Below are positions 22,860-33,581 of a stretch of DNA of 64,000 bases, one piece after another (position 1 is the first letter of the stretch; each line of letters starts with the position of its first letter). The notes beneath the pieces are model-generated. The model was not told where the DNA came from and did no database searches. It saw nothing but the letters and a program-made list of their open reading frames with translations. The translations under genes and the position numbers were made by a program. The stretch comes from Tanypteryx hageni (taxonomy: Eukaryota; Arthropoda; Insecta; Odonata; Petaluridae), in NCBI GenBank assembly GCA_028673005.1, contig CM054118.1:2997410-3061409 (forward strand), in the 5' to 3' direction.

Positions 22860-24855
22860 GCGGAATATAAAACAGAAAGTTTTCCATATAAAAATGTTCA
22901 GTATGTATCGGATTTATCCTCCATTGTGCTTCTGCAAAGGAAAAGTTTTTAGACGATTTTTATACACGGTCGTGAAACTGCTTTCATGAAAACGTCCTCC
23001 GGACAACGGGTGAAAAATTGAGAGATAATTTTTAACGTTTTTTTATTTATCATTTTAAGGGGACAATGAGCGTGTATGATTATCAATTTATATTATGTCT
23101 TTAATGGCCTTCTTAAGTCAGCTTCTATAACCGAAGATGCTTTAGAAATTTTTAATGGTGTTAAGTTTCATTAACGCCAAAAATTCAATTTTTAAAAAAG
23201 GTGACTTTTTAAAAAACTCAGTTTTTGGTAAATGAGTTATTATATACAGTTTTCAATTGTATATGTGAAATATTGAAAAATTGATCAAGGCTAGTCTTTT
23301 CAAAAATATTAGAAATCATTTAATGGATTTAATCCCAATTTTTCAAATACATACTGCTAAAATTTCTTGAAAAACCATTAATGGTATTGCTGTCGTATAT
23401 TTTTGCGTGACTTTATACGAAAATAATCATCCAATATATTTCAATTAGAATTTCCACGAAGATTCGCTTCTTTGTTAAGGGTTCCTTTGTGTGTTTCTCG
23501 TGAAACGGTTGTCTTTTCCTTGGATAAAGTGAATGCTCATTACTGCTTTATACCCTTCCGTTTGGCGTGTGGTCACGAAAGATGTTCTATAATATTTTTA
23601 AACTCAAGGTACATAGCATAATAATACAGGGTAATTTATCTCATTTTTATGTATTACCCGTAAAGTTTTTTTATAATTGAAACTGCTTTTTTTATATGTA
23701 TTTAAAAGTATTACTTATTATTAGCTCTATTTAATTTTTAACTGTAACTTTGATAAGATTAGTGCTCGTAAAGTGATTGAGCAAAGTTCATGCTGCCATG
23801 AATAGTAATTTTTGCGTAATAATAGTTATTAATTAATGGAAGATAAAATCACGTCTGAGAACAATGTCTTTGCCATTATAAATTATGATTTACTTGCAAC
23901 AATTAGTAATTATAAAAATTTTACTGCTACGAATTAAATCAAGCTCACTATGTAAAGTTCAACTTTAATTTGTATTCACAATCGGTTTCGCTGAAACGAC
24001 TGCATCATTAAGATTTTTACAAAATGAGTTTGATTCCATTTGTATAATGTCGTTTCATGAAGTGAAACCTTCCTTGGTTAATAATATTGTACGGCTCTCT
24101 CTTTGGCTCTGAGTCATTTCCGTTTTAACTTCCTTAGTCGAATAATTTGAAATGTATTTGTTAGTTTTTTTAAATAATTAAACTATTCTGAAAAAAATCC
24201 TTATTACAGTCTATATAAAAATCCCTCTTACCTTTAAGTAACTTTAGCAAAACATTTACATTATGATTTTCGGCCAAACTGGTATTTTATAAAAAGCAAT
24301 CCTGTTGCTACGTAGTTGCTGACTGAACTGAAATGATATCTCTCAACGAGGTAGGTACTATGCATAGCTTACCGTCGACTCACCTGTCACTCTCTAAGCC
24401 TCTAGGCAAATTGTGTCACATCTCTTCATGAGATCGTTTTTCTTCAAAGAAATCAACTCGCTGGAAGATTTGCAGAGCATGTCTTCGCTCATAAATGTCA
24501 CCGATGTTTCTTTGCCTATTTAATTCGGATCTAAGGTTATGAGGGAAATTAAAATGGTAGAATGGAGCTGAAAAATGGTGATAATGTAAAGGAACGAGAG
24601 AGCGTTAAGTTCAAACATTTCCCACCGTAATACTGTGCACCTAACTTCATGGTAGGCCGGAAAAATACTCCTTCGTGAACGTCTGTTGCTCAATTAAATA
24701 TGCTCCGCTACACGGATCATTGTGTCACTCAGCCGAAGAAAGGAAAATAAGCCAAGGGTAGTAGTGTATGGAAGGATGCGTGGATTACGCTTCACTCGAC
24801 ACGAAAATTAACGGTTTTTTCGCAAATCACAATTATATTTCGATATACCCAAAAG
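22860..24855. other. AT-rich sequence, no gene recognised
   Basis: No coding region, RNA gene or element end could be supported in this interval. The base composition and lack of internal repeats suggest old unique intergenic or intronic DNA. Confidence 0.5.
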
Positions 24856-24859
24856 TAAG

Positions 24860-24916
<57 letters not shown>

Positions 24917-24917
24917 A
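24860..24917. repeat. (TG)n(AG)n compound microsatellite
   Basis: About nine TG units are followed directly by about 18 GA units with one interruption (GAGACAGAG). Confidence 0.9.
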
Positions 24918-25539
24918 GGAGGGAGCCTCCTTTGTGAGAAAGGCGTGAATAGAGTAGGAAGAGGCGACTTTTAAAGTGCTTATGACGAAATGAATACGTA
25001 TTCTCAAGCTTCGTTTTTAATGACGAAAGATATACCTGTTCTTAAACTTCGCTTTTATTGTGCCTTAACTTCAGTAGTAATTTGGTGGCGATAACATATC
25101 CTTCTGTAGAAATTCAAATTATGTCATGAAATCCAATTTTCAAGACTGTTTGGGAGACCGCTAGTTTATTTCTATGGTAATTATTATAACTATTACCTCT
25201 TCCAACAACGTAAGCGCTATTTCTTATAAAATTATTTTTCTAACATAAAAATACCGCATCAATATACTTAAAACAACAATATAATTAAAATGCCTGAGCC
25301 GCACAATTACAGAATTTCAATTTTTTTAATTAACGAGCTTAGTATATTGCTAAATTAATCTGCTAATAATATCTCGCTCAAAATTTTCATGAATCGCTTT
25401 TCTACTTTTAAAAGTGCTGTTAATACATGTAATATATTTTTGTATCATATTTAATCCAATGGCGACGTCTCCATGATACTCGTTCTATGAATTTGGAGGG
25501 CAAGCGTTCAACTATTCAGGAGCAATTAGGATGCTCGCG

Positions 25540-25990
25540 TTTGGGGCTTGACAATTAATTTACGTAGTGGCGGCACGGGCGTGCAAACAAAACACGAGCT
25601 CATAGGCACGCGAACGTATAGGGCTAGATAGACAAGCGCGCCACAGACTGTTGACGTTTAGAAAAGCGCAAGGAACACAGGGGCGACGACGCATGAGGTC
25701 GAGTTATTCAAAATGGCAAAGAGCCACGCAAATCATTATGCAAACTAGCTCTGTTAAATAGAAAAGTCCAACGTGAAATGTGATTTTTTAAAAGGAGTTT
25801 TTTTTAATCACCGAATTGTCGCTTTTGTTATTTTCGAAGGCTTAGAGCCTATACCCCGCGAAGTTCAATTTTGCTGCCGCGCGCTTCGATGGGCGCGGCG
25901 GAAGTTTCCGATTCATAGATCACAGGAGTTCGCACAGGTGAGCGCGTGAGGCCACAAACCGGGTGGCATCGCCGAACAAATGTGGCGATT
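25540..25990. promoter_or_regulatory. CpG-richer island-like segment
   Basis: This interval is clearly richer in G+C and CpG than its surroundings, with blocks such as GGCGGCACGGGCGTGC, CAAGCGCGCCAC and GCGCTTCGATGGGCGCGGCG. A CAGGTGAGCG sequence at about 25936 has the form of a splice donor. It could be a promoter or first-exon region of a host gene, but there is no supporting open frame, TATA box or downstream exon. An old GC-rich repeat is the alternative. Confidence 0.25.
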
Positions 25991-26323
25991 AATTCGTTAA
26001 TATTCTCTCGCTCTCCTTTTAATTCGTCTTGCTTTATTCGTTAGAAATTCACGACCAATTGACATTATTTAATAAAAAATTAGCTTTGATTACCAGAACT
26101 ATTTGATATGTATATGTTACAGCGGAAGTCATACGGTATATAATTATGTTGGAATATATTTTTGTGATAGTACCGTCGAATTTCTAAGAATTATATTTCC
26201 AGTTATTTGTCATGGAAAAGAAATAATTTATTTCATCACTACTTACACGAATAATATGAATGCGAAGAAATACACTACTTTTGAGATCAATGAAAAAATA
26301 TTTTAATTGGGATTACCTATCAA

Positions 26324-28570
26324 CCCTCAGCTGGTGTGGTTCGAATCTGTCACGTAACTGGTGTGGTGGAGTCGATTTGACCCGCTTTTAATTATGTTTT
26401 TAATGATTGAGGAAAAACATTATCAAATGATTACTTAATTTTTATCATTCAAGAAGGCCTTCTAGATGACTTGGTTAAAAAATAAGGAAGGAAATAGTTT
26501 ATTTTTTATTAAATATTGAAAAGGAATGAAAAACGTTCTTAAAGGTACATTTCAGTATGAATCATAAAAAATTATACAAAACCATACCAAAATTGTAAAT
26601 TGTCTCTAATTACACAATAAAAATAATGGAAATATATTAAGATCAAAATCTCAAAGATCATTTTAAAAAACATAGTTTGTCAAACTTCAGAGTTTTTGTC
26701 GAGACAATTTTTCAGATTTTTGTTACACATTTATTACAAGTTGGTTTTGCACAAGTTCCACATATATGATTTGTGTTTTTTTTGTCTTTTTTGGATGGAC
26801 AAACATGACATCTTCTTCTCTTTTGTCCCAGTCTTGCCCCACTGTCACTACCGGGGATTGGATTTCTTAGGATACGGCTCAACATTAATTCCATCTCGTG
26901 AGGTAGCCTTCCACAACATCGTCGATTCATTTGTGGCAAAATAAGGGAAATGCCTAGATTTTTTATAAAATGATATCGATCCATGAAATCATTATCCTTT
27001 GCAGAATTTTAAAGGATGTGGGAATTTACAACTGATATGTTGACTATTGCAAAAAATATTGCCATAGACAACCGCCGTGTACGACGGCTCACCGAATAAC
27101 TTGCACATTTTTTATCTAAGCTATCCACTCCTCCTCCTGTACAATTATAAAATGAAATAATTTCAGTTTTTTGTTTCCTCATCATCACAAATTGAATGGT
27201 GCATTGATGATACTAAGATTATGGCCTTGTTTTTTAAGGTACATGGGAATTTTAGGTATGTTCTTTTGTGAACCTATACAGACAGCTTCCTTCTCGTCCC
27301 CTTCTTCTGTGTTAGAATTCCGGAGGTATTTCCTTCTTATTATTTTTTAATGTTTCAAAGTAGGTAAAACCTCTGTCTTTCAATTTTGCCAACAATTCTA
27401 ATAACGAGAACCAGTTATCAACAGTCACATTCCTGTTGGATGTTTCAATTGGTTGATTCAATCGCATAACTACTTGGGTAGGTATAGAAAGTTTCTTAAA
27501 ATATGACATGAGCCCCATCCTAACACTACCTTTTCCACAGTAAATATATCAATTGTAAATATAATTATTGCGCGCATCGGCTAAAATCAAAACATTCAGG
27601 CCATATTTTGTGGGTTTATTAGGCATGAATATTTTAAATGACACCTTCCTCGAAATGGGACCATCATTTTATCTACGCAAACATAATGCTCCACACAGAA
27701 TGAACTTTGGGAATCACCACGTAATACTTAGTATTATGCAAAAGAATGTTGAAGGATGAAAGAGTGAAATTAATACCTAGCTGCGACATTGTTGGGAGAT
27801 TTAATGACAAATCGCAAGAGAAATATAATCTATAGAATTATTTTGAGTTCAGCAATGTTGACTAGAATTTCAGGGGCCAAAACCAAGGGAAGACGAATTA
27901 CGAAGACAAAAATCATTAACGAATTTCAAGTGTTATTTTGTTTATTTATTCATAGTGAACTGAGCGTGGATTCTGTTAATAATAAGATTATAATTACAAT
28001 TGACGCTCCAAAACTCTTCGCTTGAGAATGTAATCTTGGAAGGTGGGAGGACGGTGGGACGAGGTGGGAGGAGTAAACAATTTGCGATGTAAAAAAAAAT
28101 AATAAAAGACAATAAATATAATAAAAATTATATCGAGATACATGAAGAGGCCGAAAAAATCAACAAAATGCATGGCATAATTTATAAATATTTCTACATT
28201 ACAGTTTTGTTAACATATTCAATTAATTGCCTCAGGTATTAACTTGGGACGAATGAAGCACAATGCGATACATGCACACAAGCATACAGGACAGTCAATA
28301 AAATTTATTGCCACAAAAATTCATCGCAATAAGTTATTTTGTAATAATCCACTTTTTGTCAAGTAACTGGTGTGGCCGGGTCTATTTGACCCGAGAGGTT
28401 CAAGTTTTGGCGGAATGACTTCTCACATCGATTTTAAATTTTCTGTAAAGGTTCTAGCTAGGAAAAGAGGAAGGTATACTAGGTCACAAAATTTTCACTT
28501 CACTAATTAAAAAAATTAACAGTTAAAATCTTGCTCGGGCCTATTTGACCCGTACCACACTAGTTAAGGG
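26324..28570 (-). mobile_element. piggyBac-type transposon, 2247 bp, decayed
   Basis: The ends are CCCTCAGCTGGTGTGGTTC (left) and, on the minus strand, CCCTTAACTAGTGTGGTAC (right), a 19-bp imperfect inverted repeat. They are flanked by TCAA (26320-26323, a mutated TTAA) and TTAA (28571-28574), the target site of piggyBac elements. The subterminal motif TTTGACCCG occurs near both ends (26376 and 28536), and a GTAACTGGTGTGG block recurs in direct orientation at 26354 and 28363. The minus strand carries a broken transposase. The length is in the normal range for autonomous piggyBac elements. Confidence 0.88.
26712..28020 (-). pseudogene. piggyBac transposase pseudogene
   Basis: The most conserved parts are in the C-terminal half. 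In the frame at 27518-27312 the translation includes GLMSYFKKLSIPTQVVMRL and NRNVTVDNWFSLLELLAKL, then NNKKEIPPEF; the Asp of VDNW corresponds to the third catalytic Asp of the family. The C-terminal frame at 26984-26712 contains RRCHVCPSKKDKKN and HICGTCAKPTCNKC, the cysteine-rich domain that binds the element ends. Upstream, near 27600-27550, a piece reading WPECFDFSRCAQ corresponds to the region around the second catalytic Asp, where stops have appeared. Several frameshifts and stops make the copy non-functional. Confidence 0.85.
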
Positions 28571-28574
28571 TTAA

Positions 28575-29520
28575 TTAAAAATTTTTAGCAAGACTCATGA
28601 ACCCATAGTTTACATTTAATTGTTAGCTGAACTAGAATCATGCGTATGAATACAGGACGATTCGCTATTTACATCTCATTAAATTCGCTGCCGGTTTTGG
28701 CCTTCCATGTGCATCTGAAACTAGCAACAACACTAGCAACTGTAAACACGTACTACATGCGCATGTTCTGGTTATAATTTTACTCTGCCACCAAATGGTC
28801 GCTGTGCATAACGACGGTATAGAAAATAAATTTCCCCAAGCACATAAATGATACAAGCGTAATCCTCTCGTGAAGATGATCTTTAAAATACCTGCCCTTT
28901 CATGATCCGTGGAAGAAACGTTCCTCTTGCGCTTCTTATCTTGCAGCTTAAATATCATGGTGTGCGCCTGTCCTGTCCGGCGTTATCAACTCGGCGCATT
29001 GTTCGCCTCTATTGTTCGTCGAATAGCCGATCCTCGTTCCATCCATTAATTATACGTCGCGATGGATGTATAGGAATAAATAATCTGTCTTCATTAATTT
29101 CGGTTCTTATTTGAAGTTGTGAGTTTATCCGGTATTGGCATTTTAACAGCGTGGATTTCACTTCGTACATTTTGCGATACATCCGGTCGGATATTTTTCG
29201 AGTTATACGTCGGCACGGACGCCATCCGCGAAATCAGCGAATCATAGTCAATAAATTCAATTTTGCTGTAGCAACCACTTCGATTGTGATTGAGTTTTTA
29301 GATTTCCAATTATATAATAGGGCGATCTACACACTATGGATCGCAGCTATTGAAATAATTTGCGATAGAGCATAGACAATCAATATTTTTTTCCCTATTG
29401 CGAGAAATAGAAAGATCTGTTGCAAATGTCATGATTACTTTCGAGCATGAAAAGTATTTAAATAAATGTATTGGTGTAATGCTTAAAATTTAATATGTAC
29501 ATAGTTTATGGAGGAGATTC
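28575..29520. other. No gene recognised
   Basis: The segment from about 28660 to 29330 is of mixed composition, with short open frames on both strands and no recognisable motif. Confidence 0.45.
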
Positions 29521-29570
29521 CCTAACCCTTAGAGTGCTAACGTCGCCCTGAGCGGCGCGCGAAAAATTTT
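29521..29570 (+). mobile_element. Possible piggyBac-like terminus
   Basis: CTAACCCTTAGAGTGCTAAC is followed by GTCGCCCTGAGCGGCGCGCG. The CCCTTAGAGTGCTAACG form preceded by a TTAA-like tetranucleotide is typical of piggyBac-type ends with a GC-rich subterminal palindrome. No matching opposite end was found in the window, so this is a lone end or a coincidence. Confidence 0.3.
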
Positions 29571-29652
29571 CTAAAATTGCCAGCGTCTCTCGTAGCGACT
29601 AGTAGTTTTTTGCCCCTAACTTTAATATATATTCTATGGATGTTGTACAGGA

Positions 29653-30202
29653 TCATCGAAATAGAATTCTGGGATTTCAATGTTTCATAGATTTGTAAAT
29701 TCGTGTCTTATAACCATGGCGCTTGCACTAGAATGTGTAAAAATTCTCCAAATTTGATGTCATATCTTAATAGGTCTCAATCTGAGCACCAATTGTAGCT
29801 CTACAAACATCTAAGCATTATTACATTTCTGTCCACGTACGTTGAAGCATGCACGTTGTGAACGATTGGTGACTTTAATGTAATTTCGTAGTTGAATCCT
29901 GTACGCAAACAATCGTAAGCGCTTATGCAGTACATTTTGGATGATAGTCTTTGGCACGTTAAGTTCCACACTCCCACGTGCGATAGACCTTCTTGGGCTC
30001 TGAACACAGAACATTCTGATGCCATCTTACTGGCTGTACCACAACGCAACGCAACATGCAGCACTAGTGGCACTACCGCCTAGTGACGAAGTAGGGGATC
30101 AAACTTGGAGAGTTTTACACATTTTAGCACAAAGGCGATGGTTACATGACACGAATTTACAAATCTATGAAACATTGAAATCCCGGAATTCTTTTTCGAT
30201 GA
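29653..30202. repeat. Inverted repeat (about 105-bp arms) enclosing a transposase fragment
   Basis: Arms 29653-29758 and 30098-30202 are near reverse complements, sharing for example GGGATTTCAATGTTTCATAG and ATTTGTAAATTCGTGTC. The 340-bp loop contains, on the minus strand at about 30014-29811, a fragment reading SPRRSIARGSVELNVPK and VLHKRLRLFAYRIQLRNYI. This resembles the helix-turn-helix domain of a Tc1/mariner-superfamily transposase. The structure therefore looks like two inverted copies or a rearranged copy of one element. No target duplication was defined. Confidence 0.65.
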
Positions 30203-30239
30203 CTACTGACGATGAAAAGTATAATGAAAATATAACAGT

Positions 30240-31405
30240 GTAAAAACAATATCTTTTGCCTTTTCCTCTCTATTACAATAACAGACAAAGCCATTTAAAA
30301 AATCAGGTAATATATTACATCTTTTGGTTTCCTTAAATTATTTTTTAGTTTAATTTTCGACTGCAAGTGTCCCACGATGAGTGTCGACGTTTAGGATGTG
30401 TGCCATTACTGTCTTAGATAGTGAAAGACGGTGGAGTTGGGAATAATGAACGATGCTGCGAATTATGGTCGGGACTTCGTGACCGCTAATGCGGCCGATA
30501 AAATCTATCTCGAATTCATAAAACTCAGTGCAAAAATTAGTACATAATAGAAGCCATGTAGGAAATACTATTATCTATGCATATTTATGAGAAAAATGTA
30601 CCGTTTTTGTCACCTGCATTCAATCTTACGTATTAGGGCAAATGAATAACTCATCATCTTGCTTGCTTTGAAGTTAAGATGCTGCTATTCAACTCTTTAT
30701 AAATTTTGTGCTGTATGCACGTGTGTTTTCATGTGTTTGTGTTTTTCTGTGTTTAATCGTGAGGAATAACCCATCCATCATTAAACTCAGTGTGATCTCC
30801 GTGATTTTAAAAGCTCTAACACACCATCTGAAATCAACATATCTTATCAAAAACAAAATATTAAACGCGATGCCTGATTTAAAAGATACGAAATCCTTCT
30901 ATCATGCAACAACTCGTTTAACGCACTTAATGCCGTAAATATTGAATTAAACAATTTCACGAACGCATGATATCGTTCGTTAATTCTTTTTTGAGAGATT
31001 GACAACATTTTCTTCAGCGAAATTCGAGAGAGTGAAAAAATGCGTTCTGCATCCCCTGGGGCCAAACGCCGGGAAGAGAATAATTAAATCCTTCCTAAAT
31101 TCATTATATGCCTCCATTTTCTCCCTCGGATTTTTATAATTTTTGAAAAAAGGACTCCTCCGGGATTTCGTCTCAAATTAGTTTAGTTATCATGTTTCGA
31201 GTAACTCTTGAAAAAGGCGGGAAATTCCGTAATATCTTCTCCATAACGTTTTAAAAAATATTTCAATTTCTTCAACCACCATTATCATCTTCATTGCTTA
31301 TGACTGAAATTCCAAACGGTGCCTTTGCATAAACTTTGTGTTTATAAAAATATTTTGATCCACCTTAATTATATACATAATATCCTTCTTCTATGCGTCC
31401 GTCCG
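30240..31405. other. No gene recognised
   Basis: AT-rich sequence with short, motif-free open frames. Nothing can be supported here. Confidence 0.45.
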
Positions 31406-31409
31406 TTGA

Positions 31410-32220
31410 TACGTAATATTTAAAGATTTCCATTGTTGAAAAGAGGATAAATTCACACTTTTTCCGATTAAAAGCAAATATGTACGCTGATTTGGTATGT
31501 ATTTGAATTTTTTCTTCAAAAAGTAAGAGCTCCGTTCTTTCAGCTAGATAATAGCTTGATCTCCAGTTCGTATTCCATTTTCAAGTAATTTAATAATGCA
31601 TTTTTAGAAAGTCTTGCACTGAATCCCATGCTTTTCTTATGGGGTATTGAAATGAAACATTGGGGTTAAAGTCACAACTTAAATATGAATTTTTTTTAAA
31701 TTTTCCGATTTTTCTGGATGGTTGTTACAAAATCCTATAATTGTGGCAAATTTAAAGCTTGTAGCTTATTTGAAAATGCCTAAACATTAGTATCCGCCTA
31801 TATCTATACATGTATACTATACATCATTATTAACATATAGGAGGATACTAATGTTTAGGCACTTTCAGATGAGTTACAGGATAACAATTTGGCACGATTA
31901 TAGGTTTTTAGTCAAAACCAGCCAGAATATTCAAAAATTCCAAAAAGTATATATTTAAGGGTGTTTTTAACCCCAATGTTTCATTTAAATACCTCATAAG
32001 AAAAGCATGGGAATCAGTGCAAGGTTTTCTAAATAGGCATTTTTAAATTACTTAAAATTAGAAGACGAACTGAAAAAAGAATATTTGTCCATAGGAAAGA
32101 ACGTAATTCTTATTGAAGGCAGATTTCAAATACGTACCGAATTACTATAAATATTTGCTTTCAATCGGAAAAAGTGTAAATTTTTCCCTCTTTTTAACAA
32201 TGGAAGTATTTAAATACTAT
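31410..32220. repeat. Long palindrome, about 395-bp arms
   Basis: The left half (31410-31805) is repeated in reverse complement in the right half (about 31820-32220). Matching pairs include CCATTGTTGAAAAGAGG with CCTCTTTTTAACAATGG, CCCATGCTTTTCTTATG with CATAAGAAAAGCATGGG, and GCCTAAACATTAGTATCC with GGATACTAATGTTTAGGC at the centre. The spacer is only about 15-50 bp. The arms have diverged by substitutions and small indels, so the palindrome is old. The motif ATAGGA(G/A)GATACTAATGT and the CATAAGAAAAGCAT stretch recur at 56400-56570, so the arms belong to a dispersed repeat family. Confidence 0.85.
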
Positions 32221-32339
32221 GACAACAAACTCAATGCTTAAATGAGATCTGATATTATACGTTACGATTGCAGTGATTTGCTTTTGATGAAAACTAATTC
32301 AGTCATAACGAACTTCCACAACTCGAATCTCAAGGGGAA

Positions 32340-32500
32340 GTAAAAATTATTCGAGTATTAGAAAACTAAAGTTATGGAAATATATTTTTCAAATATTTCT
32401 TTATATACAGTGGAACTTCTATAACTAGTATTTCAGATAAAGAAAAAATTATTCGAGTTATAGAGAATTCAAGTTACGGAAATATATTTTTTCATTTTTC
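32340..32500. repeat. Repeated ATTCGAGT segment with a pogo-like terminus
   Basis: The segments 32345-32400 and 32447-32500 share AAAATTATTCGAGT and GTTA(T/C)GGAAATATATTTTT in direct orientation, about 102 bp apart. Between them TACAGTGGAACTTCTATAAC (32409) resembles the ends of pogo/Tigger-type elements, which start TA-CAGT. The opposite end was not found. Confidence 0.45.
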
Positions 32501-33182
32501 TTTATTCGAATTAACATCAAGTTTATTCCCATAAGCATATAAGTTAACTTATTCGAATTTTCAATATAATGAATATCATGAAAAAATCATCACCAATATT
32601 TTCTTTCGATAATATATTAGATTTTACTCTATCGAAAACACTAACTGCATCACGCACTGTGCTCGAGGGTATCAAAAATTATTGCAATTCTCACGTACTA
32701 CTGAAAGCACAAACATGACGATTAAATTTGGGTTATTGACTGTAGGAAGGAGCGAATAGGCTTGTTTTTCTCCAGGGCTATAAGGGATCACAATAGGAGA
32801 AGCAACCCTGATAGCAGTGACGGTAAAACGTGAAAAGTATTTTATTGTTGCGTTTCGAGAAATTTTAACTAATTTCAATTTTTTAATATAATGGCGTGAT
32901 GCCTGTTTCTCGATTATTTTTATCCAAATACGTGCTATCATAATCTTAACAAAATATCCTAAATTTTCCATAATTATATATTATATAGGGTATTGTCTTA
33001 ATGATAATTTTTCTTATTGCTCATGCAGGGCGATCTGAGTGACGCAACTTGAAATACGAAAACTTGGATACGAGCTGATTGCATGAGAATTTGGAAAATA
33101 CGGATAGTTGCCTTAATTTCACCAAAAATTATATATATATATATACTGCTGTTACTCATGGAATTTATTATCTAATACATAT

Positions 33183-33240
33183 AGGCTCCACTTGGCTGAA
33201 GTACTGTTGCCCTGGAGATCGCGTTGCTTAATTTATGAGT
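33183..33240 (+). repeat. Left arm of a 58-bp inverted repeat flanking the LINE
   Basis: This arm, containing CCCTGGAGATCGCGTTGC, is the reverse complement of 36670-36727 (GCCAACGCGATCTCCAGAGC) with scattered mismatches. The two arms are 3.4 kb apart and enclose the SINE and the RTE-like LINE. The family of the repeat is unknown. Confidence 0.7.
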
Positions 33241-33278
33241 TTAGATATATATATATGGCGGTTTTTTGCAGCACCGAA

Positions 33279-33281
<3 letters not shown>

Positions 33282-33341
<60 letters not shown>
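33282..33341. repeat. TA microsatellite
   Basis: About 30 TA units lie immediately upstream of a SINE head. Similar TA arrays border the LINE sequences at 36838-36879 and 61216-61243. Confidence 0.95.
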
Positions 33342-33344
<3 letters not shown>

Positions 33345-33347
33345 GCA

Positions 33348-33444
33348 CTGGTGGTGTAGTGGTTAGCGTGTCGGCTTTCTATTGCAAAGTTCGGGGGTTC
33401 AAACCCCTCGAATGGAGGTTTTATTTAAAAAAAAAAAAAAAAAA
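33348..33444 (+). mobile_element. tRNA-derived SINE with poly(A) tail
   Basis: The head resembles a tRNA with TAGTGGTTAGCGTGTCGGC as the A-box region and GGGGGTTCAAACCCC as the B-box/T-arm, a perfect stem around TTCAA-type loop bases. After CGAATGGAGG the element ends in TTTATTT and an 18-A run (33427-33444). Its body is very short, so it is a minimal SINE or a retroposed tRNA relic. The 5' sequence of the RTE-like LINE begins immediately after the poly(A). Confidence 0.75.
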
Positions 33445-33581
33445 CTATCATCAGTGCCTGGCAGTAGGCAGCAGTACTGTCAGTATGGTATAGAGCCGAA
33501 AACAAATGATGTTGGTTGGGTCTATATCCAATACAGCTGTAGGCGTGATCAGGACGATTTGAACGGCTACAGTACTGCGAT

